Positions 18,444-29,308 are shown, counted from the first letter of the stretch. The stretch: 64,000 bases of DNA from Mycobacterium sp. 050128 (GCF_036409155.1 NZ_JAZGLW010000007.1:1-64000); one strand, 5' to 3'. The notes: generated from the letters alone by a model not told the origin. Made by a program: numbers and translations.

Positions 18444-19490
18444 ATGTCACTGCAGCACTACCACCTAGGACTCGCAGCCCCGCATGCCCCTTCGGCGCCG
18501 GTGGCCACGCCGCAGCGGCGCCCCGCGCCGACCGCACGGCCCGAAGACGAGGTCACCGTGGTCACCGGCCCACGCCGCGCGCCCCAGGACGAAGTCACCC
18601 TGGTCGTCGACCCGCGTCGTGCACCGCTGTTCCGCACCCCTGCCCCTATGCCGGCAGCAGGACCGCACCCGTGGCCCGGCGGCCCGCAGTTCCCGCCCGC
18701 CGGATGGGCCCCCGCGCAGTACCCGATTCCCGGTCGGCGGCGCAACACTCGCCGCACCTGGGCGATCACTGCTGCTGCGACAGCCGCGACGCTGGTCATC
18801 GCAGCTACGGCAGTGGCGTTGACGGCCGGCGACACCGGCCAGTCGAGTAGCGCCGGCGCCACGACGACACCTGTGGCCGCCACCCCATCACCGTCGACGA
18901 CCACGCCGGCGCCCGCCCCGATCGTGCCGGTCACTGCGCTGCCCGGGTTGCTGTCCGACCCGGCTGCCCTCAACGCGATTGTCGGCAGCCCCGCGATGGC
19001 CCTGCAGCAGACGGTGAATCGTATGGACGATCCCAAATCCGACACCCCCGACTGCCTGGGCACCTACCACCCGATCGAGCAAGCGGCGTATCAGGGCAGC
19101 GGCTGGATCGCCATGCAAGGGCAGCTGCTGCACGAGAGCGGGACCGCGCAGTGGAAGCACGTCGTCATTCAAGGCGTGGTCAGCTTTCCCACGGCACAGG
19201 CCGCCGCCGATTTCGTCACCACACAACACAACAGTTGGTCCAAGTGCCAGGGCAAACCGGCCACGGCCAACTACGAGGATGGCCCCGAGACCTACGTCAT
19301 CAATGCGGTCAAGTTCCAAACTGGCATCCTCACAGCCCAGATGATCCAAGAGGGCGGTGGCGGTTGGCGCTGCCAGCATGCGCTGAACGCGCGTAACAAC
19401 GTCGTCGCCGACGTCGCGGCCTGCGGGTTCGCTCCTGACGACCAGGCGACGGCGATCGCCGCGGCCATCAACGGCCGAATCGAGGCGTGA
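18444..19490 (+). CDS. Membrane protein with PknH-type extracellular sensor domain
   Basis: This 348-residue protein has a proline-rich cytoplasmic part with a tandem repeat (DEVTVVTGPRRAP / DEVTLVVDPRRAP), one membrane helix at about 106-128, a Ser/Thr/Pro linker, and an extracellular domain of about 190 residues. That domain (LPGLLSDPAALNAIVG..., CLGTYHPIEQAAYQGSGW, WRCQHALNARNNVVADVAAC) matches the PknH C-terminal sensor family, with conserved cysteines. There is no kinase domain. GGAGGTCGCC precedes the ATG. It probably senses an extracellular ligand, with the cytoplasmic repeats as possible phosphorylation or docking sites (inference). Confidence 0.85.
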   Translation: MSLQHYHLGLAAPHAPSAPVATPQRRPAPTARPEDEVTVVTGPRRAPQDEVTLVVDPRRAPLFRTPAPMPAAGPHPWPGGPQFPPAGWAPAQYPIPGRRRNTRRTWAITAAATAATLVIAATAVALTAGDTGQSSSAGATTTPVAATPSPSTTTPAPAPIVPVTALPGLLSDPAALNAIVGSPAMALQQTVNRMDDPKSDTPDCLGTYHPIEQAAYQGSGWIAMQGQLLHESGTAQWKHVVIQGVVSFPTAQAAADFVTTQHNSWSKCQGKPATANYEDGPETYVINAVKFQTGILTAQMIQEGGGGWRCQHALNARNNVVADVAACGFAPDDQATAIAAAINGRIEA

Positions 19491-19503
19491 CGCCAGCGCG
19501 GCG

Positions 19504-19686
19504 CTACGCCGCCTCGGACGCCGCACACGTAACAAACGTTGCATGATGCGCCCAGCAATCGGAGCACACGCAAGCGACGTACTCGCTGCAGCCGTCCGCC
19601 GCACTGATCGTGATCCGCTGAGTCCCAGCCTTGCGCGCAAAGGAGAGCGGTAGCTGTTCGGCAATGCGCGCAGTAAAGTACAGCAT
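19504..19686 (-). CDS. Possible small cysteine-containing protein
   Basis: This 60-residue frame starts at ATG 19686 and contains ACVCSDCWAHHATFVTC, a compact cysteine/histidine cluster that could bind metal. It is divergent from the FHA-XRE gene, and a 6-bp inverted repeat lies just upstream. It has no clear ribosome site, so a leaderless start would be needed. I do not recognise a family; it could be a chance frame. Confidence 0.4.
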   Translation of the reverse strand: MLYFTARIAEQLPLSFARKAGTQRITISAADGCSEYVACVCSDCWAHHATFVTCAASEAA

Positions 19687-19689
19687 GGT

Positions 19690-19706
19690 GCGATATCTAT
19701 TATCGC
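19690..19706. promoter_or_regulatory. Inverted repeat in divergent promoter region
   Basis: GCGATA / TATCGC arms with a 5-base AT spacer lie in the 76-base gap between the small minus-strand gene and the FHA-XRE gene. The TACGTAGCA box (19723-19731) is in the same gap. Both are candidates for autoregulation by the FHA-XRE protein. Confidence 0.45.
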
Positions 19707-19762
19707 AGTCGTGGTAGCGTTTACGTAGCAGTAGCAGCGACGCGCAATGTTGGAGTGACCAC

Positions 19763-20872
19763 ATGGAGACCGCCCGAAACACGTCACAGCCACCGCTAGC
19801 TGTGGAGCCCATCCGCGCCCACCCGGCGTTGGTGATTAAAGCAGAGAATCAGACGTACACCCTGAGTCCCCGCGAAGCGCCAATCGTGATCGGCCGTGAA
19901 TTTCCGGCTCAGGTCACTATCAGCGATGACCGCATCTCGCGCACCCACCTGCGCATCGACCACACCCCTGGCGGGTGGATCGGAGCCGACCAAAGCAGCA
20001 ACGGCACCTTCATCAACGGCATCCGCCAGTCCACCTTTGCCATCCGCGAGGGCATGACCATCCAGCTCGGACATCCCCAGGGCATCACGGTGGCCTTCGG
20101 CTTTGCCGCCGCGAATCAGGCAGAGCCCGACGACGACGATGACGGGTACGACCCTGAACAGACCCTGGTCACCGACCCGGGGGTAGCACGCGCCGGCGCC
20201 GCGGTGGCCGCTCGCCGCGAGGAACTCAAGCTGACCCAGCGTTTCATGGCCCGCGAGGGAATCGTCAACGCGGGCGCCCTCATTGACTTCGAGAAGGGGC
20301 GGCGTTGGCCACGCAGAGCCACCCTGGCCAGAATCGAAGACGCGCTGCAATGGCCGCACGGCACCATCGAACGGATTCGCCGCGGCGCCAACATCGACGA
20401 CACCGAGCGCACCGAGGTGCTGACCAATACGGTGCGCGCGCCATTGATGGCCCAGGCCGTAGAAGTTGCGCTGACGACGATCAACTCAGCGATCACCGCA
20501 CTGCCGCAAGACGTCACCGATCCCGGCTTTAGCGCCCGCGCCGCAACTATCTTGGCCGATTTGCGCACACTCGAGTCTGTGGCAGCCAATGCCGCACACA
20601 CCGCCAAGGGAGCTCCCGAAGTCGCGCTGGGGTTGAGCTCGGTCCGCAGGTGCTACAAGGACCTCATGCTGCGGGCCGCCCGCGCGCCCGGCGCCACGTT
20701 GGGTCAACGGCTGTATGCGGCCAGATATCGCGCGGAACTGACCGTCGAAGAAACCGCCTACGCAGCCGACGTGCCGGTCGAGGCCGTCGCCGCCGCCGAG
20801 GCCGAAGTGCCGTTGGACGCCAACACCGCAGCCGCGCTCTCAGGTGCACTTGCCGTGCTCACCCGCCGCTAA
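19763..20872 (+). CDS. FHA-XRE regulator
   Basis: This 369-residue cytoplasmic protein has an FHA domain at about 25-105, with VIGREFPAQVTISDDRISRTHLRI and the phosphothreonine-binding SSNGTFING loop. An acidic linker (DDDDDGYDPEQTLVTD) follows, which carries TxxT/T-D sites suited to kinase targeting. Then comes an XRE-type HTH at about 135-190 (ARREELKLTQRFMAREGI, DFEKGRRWPRR) and a second HTH-like segment near the C-terminus (GQRLYAARYRAELTVEETA). It would link Ser/Thr kinase signalling to transcription, as EmbR does for PknH, though EmbR has a different DNA-binding domain. A paralogue without FHA is at 55991-56710. The sensor genes on both sides share its upstream box. Confidence 0.85.
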   Translation: METARNTSQPPLAVEPIRAHPALVIKAENQTYTLSPREAPIVIGREFPAQVTISDDRISRTHLRIDHTPGGWIGADQSSNGTFINGIRQSTFAIREGMTIQLGHPQGITVAFGFAAANQAEPDDDDDGYDPEQTLVTDPGVARAGAAVAARREELKLTQRFMAREGIVNAGALIDFEKGRRWPRRATLARIEDALQWPHGTIERIRRGANIDDTERTEVLTNTVRAPLMAQAVEVALTTINSAITALPQDVTDPGFSARAATILADLRTLESVAANAAHTAKGAPEVALGLSSVRRCYKDLMLRAARAPGATLGQRLYAARYRAELTVEETAYAADVPVEAVAAAEAEVPLDANTAAALSGALAVLTRR

Positions 20873-21311
20873 CTTCTGCCCGCACTACCACCATCGGATG
20901 TGGACGTCGGGCCAGCCGAGACGCTGCGATGCGGCGACGGCGAATCTCCCGTTACGTGGCGCGACGATAACGCCGCTGATTGAGGCCAGCCTGCAACGAG
21001 GAACTGGCCGGCCTATGGTCCGTGCCGGCCGCTGCAGCGTGTTTATTCGCCACTAGGACAGCATCACGCTGCGTCTAGTCGGCCCTAGCGCTTCATCTAC
21101 AGCCCATGATTTCGGGCTATGCAGAGCACACATACTCCAATCCCACTGCGCTATCCAAGCAGCTATACGACTCTGAACTGCTATTTCGCCCCTGCTACGT
21201 CATCATTCCATGTCGCTACGATTCCGCTGGCATGCGCTACGACTCTTGTGGTTGAATACGTTGCATCAAGGGCACGTATTAGAGCGGGTCCTACGGTAAG
21301 GAGTCCAGACC
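20873..21311. promoter_or_regulatory. Intergenic region with GCTACG repeats before sensor gene 2
   Basis: I see no gene in these 439 bases. Between about 21195 and 21270 the sequence has three copies of GCTACG and one TACGTTGCATC (about 21257-21267), which is the same motif family as 18384-18419. A GGAG-type ribosome site precedes the ATG at 21312. Confidence 0.5.
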
Positions 21312-22376
21312 ATGACTCAGACCATCCCTTCGCACCAGCACCGCGGCTACCCCGGATACGGCACGCCCTATCAACGACCGTGCGAGCCGGCAGCCCCAGC
21401 TTTTGCCCCCCACCCGGGCATCAGCACCGCAGGTCGCCCCGGCCAGCTATGGGGATCGCCCGCCGCGCCGCCCGCTTTTAGCCGCCCCATACCGGCGATC
21501 GTGCCGCCTGCCGCCGGCCCCTGGGGCCCACCGAACACCTGGCCCGGCCCCAGTGGCTGGCCGATGCCGCCGGTCAACGCCGCCAAGCGCAAGACGCAGT
21601 GGTGGCTGGTTGGCGCGGCGGGGGTTGCCACGGTGGCCACCGTCATCACCGCGACCGTCGCGATGGCGGGCTTGGCCGACCACAACGGATCGGCCACCAC
21701 CGCAGCTAGCGGTGTCCCGGTCCCCGCCCCTCCGGTCACGTCGTCTCTCGCGCCGCAGACCACCGTTGCGGCGCCGGCGCCAGGAAATACCGGCTCGCTC
21801 GTCGACGATGAGACTCTGCCCACACTGCTTCCCGACGTCGCTACCGTCGGCCAGGTCATGGGTGGAGTACGGCTTGAGGCCATCGACAGGCTGTCTGGGT
21901 CGGGCATGTTCAACGACCAACCCAACCCGCCCGAGTGCGCAGGTCTCGTCGTGCCCGTATCCAGCGTGGCCTACTCCCGTTTCGCGCCGCGCACCACGCT
22001 CGTGCAGGCCCTGCGCGATCAAAATAAAAACCTGGTGCACACCGTCTTCAACGGGGTGACGACGTTCTCGACGCAATCCGCGGCCACAGCGTTCGTCAAC
22101 CAGCAAGCAGGCACCTGGCAGGGTTGCCGCGCGAACCCAATTGTGTTGACCCCCAAGAACGACAAGCCGATGACGTGGACCGTCAGGGACGTCGCCCAGC
22201 GCGGCGACACCCTCACCGCGAGCACCGCCCTGCAGAACAGCAGCACGCTATGCCAGCGCGCCCTTACCGCCAAACGCAACGTCGTCATCGACATAACGAC
22301 CTGCAGCGAGAACCCCGGCGATACGGCCGCGACCCTCGCGGCGCAGATCTCGCAGCGCCTTGGCCAGTCGAGCTAA
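21312..22376 (+). CDS. Membrane protein with PknH-type extracellular sensor domain
   Basis: This 354-residue protein has a Pro/Ala-rich cytoplasmic segment, a membrane helix around residues 97-120 (WWLVGAAGVATVATVITATV), a linker, and a sensor domain starting near LLPDVATVGQVMGG. Conserved features include CAGLVVPVSSVAYSRF, QQAGTWQGC and LCQRALTAKRNVVIDITTC. It is a diverged paralogue of the proteins at 18444 and 22445. AAGGAG lies about 10 bases upstream of the ATG. No kinase domain is present. Confidence 0.84.
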   Translation: MTQTIPSHQHRGYPGYGTPYQRPCEPAAPAFAPHPGISTAGRPGQLWGSPAAPPAFSRPIPAIVPPAAGPWGPPNTWPGPSGWPMPPVNAAKRKTQWWLVGAAGVATVATVITATVAMAGLADHNGSATTAASGVPVPAPPVTSSLAPQTTVAAPAPGNTGSLVDDETLPTLLPDVATVGQVMGGVRLEAIDRLSGSGMFNDQPNPPECAGLVVPVSSVAYSRFAPRTTLVQALRDQNKNLVHTVFNGVTTFSTQSAATAFVNQQAGTWQGCRANPIVLTPKNDKPMTWTVRDVAQRGDTLTASTALQNSSTLCQRALTAKRNVVIDITTCSENPGDTAATLAAQISQRLGQSS

Positions 22377-22444
22377 GCCCCCACCCCTGAACAGCCCGGG
22401 CACGCCGTCACGCCGTGCGCCAACACGACCGGAGGTTGCATCCC

Positions 22445-23431
22445 ATGTCAGATCTGCATCAGCGCGGAGTCGGATACCCCTACGCCTCGGCAGCTGCATC
22501 GCCCTCGCCGTGGCAGCCTTCGCCGTGGGCACCCCAGCGCACGGACGAGCGCCGGCCGGCCTTCACCGCACACCCGGTCGGGGCACCCGCGCCGTTCACC
22601 GGCTGGACGCCGCCCTCGTCTTCCGCTCCTCCGTGGCCCGCTCAGTGGGCGCCGGGCGCCTACCCGCCGCCCGGGCGGCCGCGGCGCACATCACGCACGT
22701 ACGCGATCGTCGGCGTCGCCGCCGCCGCCGTGGCGATGTGCGCAGTAGTGGCCGTGATCGTCACGGGATCAACGCCGTCACAGCCCGCACCCCAAGGCAG
22801 CGACACCACCACGGCACCGGCATCACCAAGCCTGCCACCGCCCTCGCCCGCCCCCACCATCGCGGTCAACGCGCTGACCGGCCTGCTACCAGATCCGGCG
22901 GCCATCAACGCGATCATGGGCACCAGCGCGATGGTGCTCGTGCCCGATCCGGCGCCCGACAAAATGTGGACCGCCGATATCGATCGGCCTGACTGCCTCG
23001 GGACCTATCACCCGGCCGAATTGGCGAACTACCAAGGCAGCGGCTGGATTGCAGTGCAAACTCAGATGCTTCGCGAGCCCGGTGAGAACTGGACGCACTC
23101 CGTGAGCCAAGCGGTGATCAGCTTCGCCTCGGCGCAAGCCGCAACCGATTTCGCTTCCCAGCAGGGCGCCAAGTGGCAAAGGTGCATGGGCGTAGCTGCG
23201 ACCGTCACCGACACCACCAGCCACGAACGCTACACGTTCACAGTCGACCGCGTAGACAACCAAAACGGCACGCTCACAGCGCGTTTCACCTATGAGGGTC
23301 TGGCTGGTTGGGGATGTCAGCGCGCGTTGACCGCGCACAACAACGTCGTGATCGACGTTCGGGCATGCAGTGACGCTCCGACCGACCAGGCCGCCAAGAT
23401 TGCAGCCTCCATTGCAGGGCGTGCGGCATGA
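22445..23431 (+). CDS. Membrane protein with PknH-type extracellular sensor domain
   Basis: This 328-residue paralogue is closest to the protein at 18444: the sensor parts share LTGLLPDPAAINAIMG, CLGTYHPAELANYQGSGWIA and WGCQRALTAHNNVVIDVRAC. The N-terminal cytoplasmic segment is again rich in Pro, Trp and Ser, and the membrane helix lies at about 87-110. The ATG at 22445 has GGAGG upstream. It follows the previous sensor gene after 68 bases, and its stop overlaps the next gene (ATGA), so they are probably co-transcribed. Confidence 0.84.
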   Translation: MSDLHQRGVGYPYASAAASPSPWQPSPWAPQRTDERRPAFTAHPVGAPAPFTGWTPPSSSAPPWPAQWAPGAYPPPGRPRRTSRTYAIVGVAAAAVAMCAVVAVIVTGSTPSQPAPQGSDTTTAPASPSLPPPSPAPTIAVNALTGLLPDPAAINAIMGTSAMVLVPDPAPDKMWTADIDRPDCLGTYHPAELANYQGSGWIAVQTQMLREPGENWTHSVSQAVISFASAQAATDFASQQGAKWQRCMGVAATVTDTTSHERYTFTVDRVDNQNGTLTARFTYEGLAGWGCQRALTAHNNVVIDVRACSDAPTDQAAKIAASIAGRAA

Positions 23432-23757
23432 GCGGCCCAGCGATGCGCGTCGCCGAGACCGCCAACCGCTGGCAAAGGATGCTTAATTGGCGAACACTGG
23501 TCTTTCTCTCACCGCTCTACATCGCCGGACGCAGCGGTATTAACTCGATGTTTCCGTCCGCAGCCCCAACCACGGCGGCCCCCCTGTGGGCATGGTGGTC
23601 ATTCGCCCTGACCACCCTCGCTATATCCGTGGCGGTGGTCTGGTTTCTCCTCAAGAGGATAAATAGAGCCACCCCGGCCGATCGCCGCCGCGTTTGGGGC
23701 GTACTGCTTGCCGTGATCATGCTGTGGGCTTCATCGACGACGGCCTTGCCGACGTGA
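23428..23757 (+). CDS. Small membrane protein, unknown
   Basis: This 109-residue protein has about three hydrophobic segments (VFLSPLYIAG, WAWWSFALTTLAISVAVVWFLL, VWGVLLAVIMLWA). Its ATG overlaps the stop of the preceding sensor gene and its stop overlaps the next start (TGATG). Tight coupling suggests a membrane partner of the sensor protein. I recognise no family. Confidence 0.6.
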   Translation: MSGPAMRVAETANRWQRMLNWRTLVFLSPLYIAGRSGINSMFPSAAPTTAAPLWAWWSFALTTLAISVAVVWFLLKRINRATPADRRRVWGVLLAVIMLWASSTTALPT

Positions 23758-23894
23758 TGACCCACCTGTCTCACGCTCACTCCATCTGGGTGGAGATCGC
23801 CGCTTACGTGATCAGCCTTCTTAGTGCGCTGGGTCTCTTCGCGGCCGGCCTGTGGGCCGGTGGGGCACGTTTTCACGACCGCGAAATTCGCTGA
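23757..23894 (+). CDS. Very small membrane protein
   Basis: This 45-residue frame has a single membrane helix (VEIAAYVISLLSALGLFAAGLWAGG) followed by a basic tail. Its ATG overlaps the previous stop by one base, which argues for coupled translation. Function unknown. Confidence 0.5.
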   Translation: MTHLSHAHSIWVEIAAYVISLLSALGLFAAGLWAGGARFHDREIR

Positions 23895-23911
23895 CCCAAA
23901 CGGATATTGCT

Positions 23912-24330
23912 GTGACAAACATCCGGCCCTTAAAAGCAGACACTGGCCTGTGCGAGTACGAGGACCGCACAAGTGGTTCAGCGCCTATAGCGGCGAACGA
24001 GAGGCCGCCGCCATCTGCACCAACTGCCCCATCATCGTCAGCTGCGCCCAGCGCGCTCTGAAACTGGGCGTCACCGACGGCGTGTGGGCATCAGTCCCGC
24101 TACCCGGCTCCCGAAATGCCGACGCTCTCCAACAGGCCCGCGCGCGTCTGCAGGAAGTGATCGACCGCTACCAGCGCCAGCCTGCGGAATGGCAGCGCCG
24201 GTCCCTGCAGATTCGCCAGGCCGTGCACTTCGCCGCCACCCAACGCGAACAACGCCGCCGCCACGCAGCAGCGGCCACCCGCCACGCGCCCGTGGCATCC
24301 CCAGCCCTCACGGAGCGAGCCAGTGCCTAG
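23912..24330 (+). pseudogene. WhiB-like Fe-S regulator, frameshifted
   Basis: WhiB proteins bind an Fe-S cluster through C...CxxC(x5)C and act in transcription. The GTG frame from 23912 gives RPLKADTGLCEYED with the first cysteine. The rest is in the next frame: PHKWFSAYSGEREAAAICTNC, then PIIVSCAQRAL and GVWA. One extra base near 23964-23966 would join them as CEYEDPHKWF, the normal WhiB spacing. It is therefore a single-base frameshift, either a real mutation or a sequencing error. The tail is long and basic (about 70 residues). The longer frame from 23824 is probably not the true start. Confidence 0.65.
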
Positions 24331-25081
24331 CACCAGCGCGGCCACCCGCATCCTGCGCGACGATCTGCTCGCCCAATTACGCAGTGCGCAACGCCCCCTG
24401 ACCACAGCACACCTGCGCGGTCACGCCCCAGCGGTACCCGTCGCCGGCACCGCCGAGTACTGCCCTCCCATCCAGGAACAGATCTACCGCGTCTGCGCTC
24501 GTGAACGCCAAGGCCTCGTCAAACGAGGATCCACCCCAGGCCGCGACGTCACGTGGCTGCCGGCCCCAAATCCCGCCGACCGCGAAATCGCCGCCCTAGA
24601 AGCCACTTTCACCGACTCCACCACGGCGCAGCGCGCCGACCGCCCCGCCATCGCACGCGCCAGCGAACATCTCAGCGGCCACGGGCTCGCAGGTGCTGAT
24701 CCACTGTGCCGACCTGTTGGCGCACACATCAGCAGGGCACTGGAGCGCTGCCTCGCCAATCGGCCGACTGACAACCTAGACCCCTTACACCGACAACACA
24801 GCGAAAGGAGAAGCGGCACTTCCGCGCCCGGCCAAAGCCAGGAGTTTCCGCGCCGCAACAAACAGATGCCCTCGCCTCACGCCTGCTCACCGCTCCGACT
24901 GAGTCGACGCCAGCCAATGTGGCATACGCTTCGCTGCTTAGGCGCACAGCGACCCAAGACCTCGGTGACGCTGCGCACAATCCGGTACTGGCTGATGATG
25001 CATTCGGGTCCCAATTCGCCGAGTTTCGCATATTCCCGTTGCGCCGCGGCGCTGGCAGCGAAAGTAAGGTGGCATAGATGA
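24323..25081 (+). pseudogene. Hypothetical DNA-binding-like protein with probable frameshifts
   Basis: The first 90 codons from GTG 24323 look like a real protein, with a winged-helix-like pattern (LLAQLRSAQRPLTTAHLRG, IYRVCARERQGLVKRG). The GTG overlaps the WhiB-like stop. Further on the frame loses protein character. A more convincing sequence appears in another frame from about 24790 (SAPQQTDALASRLLTAPTES, DDAFGSQFAEFRIFPLRRG) and ends in TAG at 25075-25077, right before the next ATG. The gene therefore seems to be split by one or more frameshifts. I assign no function. Confidence 0.45.
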
Positions 25082-25809
25082 TTTCACCGTGCCGCCAGAG
25101 CTATCGGGGTGTCGCCGCCTTCGCACTGGCTTGCGTGATCATGACGTGGGCGTGTTCACACGTCCTTAGCGGACAGCCGCGCGCGCTGTCGGCTCGAGAC
25201 AGTGCGGCCCCGACCGTGGCCCCGACAGATCTCGACAAACTGCTGCTGTCGGACGAACACATCAGCGACATCGTCGGCGCCGGCCCGCTGGCGACCTTCC
25301 ACACCTATTCGACAATCACCCCGGCCGATGCCAGCGAGACCTTCTCAGATCCGAGCTGTGCCGAAGCAGTCTGGAACACCATGTGGACCGCCTACGACGG
25401 CTCTGGCTACACCGGAGCGCTCGGACACGGGTTGCGCGAGCCCGGCGACCGGCATACCCATTCCGTCGACCAAGGAGTGGTCGCGTTTCCCACCGCTGAT
25501 GCAGCCACCCTATTCGTCGCGCGCGTGACACTGGCCTGGCAGCACTGCGCCGACGCCCATTTCAGCGACACCGGGCCCACCGGGCCGCCGCCGAACACCC
25601 GAACCGATTGGTACACAGTGGGATATCCGACAATTTCCGATATCTCAACACTCGTCATCCACCCGGAAGGCAAGGGTGAACAGACCAACGTACGCGCAAT
25701 CACCTCACGCTCCAATGTCGTCATTGACGTCGCTGCACAAGGCCCCGCCATGGTCACCGACAAGATGGTGACGATCGCGAACGCGATCGCCGCCAAGCTA
25801 CCCCACTAA
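25078..25809 (+). CDS. Exported PknH-type sensor-domain protein
   Basis: This 243-residue protein has an N-terminal hydrophobic segment (FALACVIMTWACSHVL) that may be a signal or lipoprotein anchor. A PknH-type sensor domain follows: LDKLLLSDEHISDIVGAG, CAEAVWNTMWTAYDGSGYTG, VTLAWQHCAD and ITSRSNVVIDVAA. Unlike the other three it has no long cytoplasmic part. The last conserved cysteine after VVIDV is missing, so the usual second disulfide may be lost. Confidence 0.75.
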   Translation: MISPCRQSYRGVAAFALACVIMTWACSHVLSGQPRALSARDSAAPTVAPTDLDKLLLSDEHISDIVGAGPLATFHTYSTITPADASETFSDPSCAEAVWNTMWTAYDGSGYTGALGHGLREPGDRHTHSVDQGVVAFPTADAATLFVARVTLAWQHCADAHFSDTGPTGPPPNTRTDWYTVGYPTISDISTLVIHPEGKGEQTNVRAITSRSNVVIDVAAQGPAMVTDKMVTIANAIAAKLPH

Positions 25810-25880
25810 ATTACGACCTCGCCAAGGCCGCCGCCGAGGAAGATGCCCCCCGCCCCGAGGAGGACGCTCCGCTGTTGACC

Positions 25881-25909
25881 TCCTCCCGCGACTGAAGGTC
25901 GCGGGAGGA
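25881..25909. terminator. Strong 12-bp hairpin, terminator or orphan TnpB-type IS end
   Basis: TCCTCCCGCGAC and GTCGCGGGAGGA are perfect complements around a TGAAG loop. It lies between the sensor gene and the IS110 transposase and may stop transcription from both sides. Its form (GC-rich stem with a central TGAAG) also resembles the right-end hairpins of IS200/IS605-type elements such as the one at 58313-58332. Confidence 0.55.
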
Positions 25910-25926
25910 CCTATGCCGCTTGCGCG

Positions 25927-27051
25927 TCATCGGTCCCCCAGGGTGGCCAGCGCGCGTGACCACTGGTCGTTGAGCCGCTCGAGTTCTTCGAAATGCCATG
26001 GGGCGGGCTGGGATTGGTGTCTGTTGGCTTCATCGGTACGCAGGTGCGTATAAACCTTGCGCACAATTTTGCGTTCCAGGCACCGCAGGGCTTTGGCGTG
26101 TGTGTCACCGGCGTCGCGGCGCCGACGGTAGTAGTCGGCGCCGGAGCCGCCCCGCAGTTGGGTGAAGGCGATGCGGAACAGCGCGGCGTTGAGTTGACGG
26201 TTGCCGCAGCGGCTACCGCGCAGCCGCACTTGGCTGCCTCCCGAGGTGTGTGGGATGGGGGCGAGGCCGGCGTGGCGGGCGTAGGCGGCTTCGCTGCGGA
26301 ACCGGTGCACGCCGGCGGTTTCTCCGATGAGTTTGGCGGCGGTGAGTTCGGCGCAGCCAAACAGCGTCAAAAGTGAGGGCGCCGCGGCGCGCACGCGCAC
26401 GGCGATACGGCGTTCCAGGGCGTCGATTTCGTCGGTGAGCCTGGCGATGTCGGTCAACTCGTCGTAGGCCAGCTCCGCGAGCAAGCCGGGCTGGGTGGCC
26501 AGCCAGCTCCGCAGCGCTTGACGTGGAAGCTCGTGGTCGAGCCTCATCCGTTTGCTGGCGTGGGGTGGGTCGAGTTCGTGCACGCGCCACATCAACCGAT
26601 TCATGGTCGCGCGCCGGTACTGGACCAGGTGCTCGCGGCGATCGACGAGCAGCTTCAATTCCCGCGAGGTGTCGTCGTGGCTGGCCACGGGCAGGTCCGG
26701 TTCGCGCAGCACCGCGCGCGCCACGGCCAGGGCATCAATGGGGTCCGACTTGCCCCGGGTGCGGGCCGAGGCACGGGTGCGGGCCATTAGTTGGGGTGGC
26801 ACACGCACGACATGTTGTCCTGCGTGGAGTAAGTCGTTTTCTAGTCGCGTGCTGAGGTTGCGGCAATCCTCCACCCCCCAGACCAAGTCGCCCCTGAAAG
26901 TGTCGCGGGCCCAGCTCAGTGCCTCGAGGTGCCCGTCGGTGGTTGCCGCCACGGTAATTTCTGCCAGCTTTCGGCCGACGCTGTCGACACCGACGAAGGT
27001 GTGGGTGGCCTTGTGTGCATCGACACCGATCACGACATCCATTGGCACCAC
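25927..27051 (-). mobile_element. IS110-family transposase
   Basis: This 374-residue (or 371 from the ATG at 27042) recombinase has the N-terminal RuvC-like DEDD domain (VVIGVDAHKATHTFVGVD, WGVEDCRN, SDPIDALAVARA). The C-terminal transposase_20 domain has the TAAKLIGETAGVHRF, HAGLAPIPHTSGG and NRQLNAALFRIA blocks. Family length is normal and the frame intact, so it may be active. IS110 elements lack inverted repeats and target-site duplications, so I cannot define exact ends. The guide-RNA-bearing non-coding region would be expected beside the 5' end of the gene. Confidence 0.9.
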
Positions 27052-27551
27052 CTTGTGCAGCAGGAACGCCGGCCGCGTTGCGGCCGCTCACCGCGCTTGT
27101 GGTGTGCGCGTGAGACACCACAAGCCCCTCCCCCGCCTGGAGCCGGCAGTATTCGCCTTAGCGCGCCGAGGCGCGCACTACTGGCCTAAGCCAGGCCTCA
27201 GGTGTTGCAAGCATCCGGCCGCCGCGCGTGGCGGTCGCGACACTTGCGAGTGGCGTACTACTTTCGGTTCGGCCATCCCATCCCTCAGAAGAACGTGCCG
27301 GCAGTACCGCAAACAGCCCAGCCGCGGGGGCGGCGGCAGTACTACGTGGAGCCAGACATGCACCCGTCGGGACGTCTCGATGGTATCGCAGGTGCCTCGC
27401 GCACAGAACGGCGTATCAGAAGAAATCAATGTACGTGCGGGCGCTGCCTTTTCGCCATAACTCGGTCGCAAGACGTCACCCGCCAGGCGCTCCCACCCGC
27501 ACAATTCACCTTTGGTAAAGAGCGTTCGGCATATATCGGTAGTCTGATCCG
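27052..27551. other. Non-coding region upstream of IS110 transposase
   Basis: About 500 bases with no convincing gene. It contains a GCGCGC-type short inverted repeat around 27155-27178 and a repeated CCGGCAGTA motif (near 27142 and 27298). Part of it may be the IS110 left end with its bridge-RNA region. The last bases hold TAGTCT at 27540-27545, six bases before the GTG at 27552. Confidence 0.35.
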
Positions 27552-29171
<1,620 letters not shown>

Positions 29172-29308
29172 CGGCACTCGCCGGCCGTAGCGCGGGTTCT
29201 TCGCGGCAGAACAGGTAGTCCATTACGCATGCGCACGACGCCGGTCACTTCGTAGATTTTTATTGACGGCCGGACCCGCCGGGCGCGAATCCCTCTCAGG
29301 TGATCGAA

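Noticed and set aside
23824..23911. GTG 23824 as start of the WhiB-like protein
   Set aside because: It would overlap the small membrane gene widely and miss the first cluster cysteine; the GTG at 23912 plus a one-base shift explains the family pattern better.
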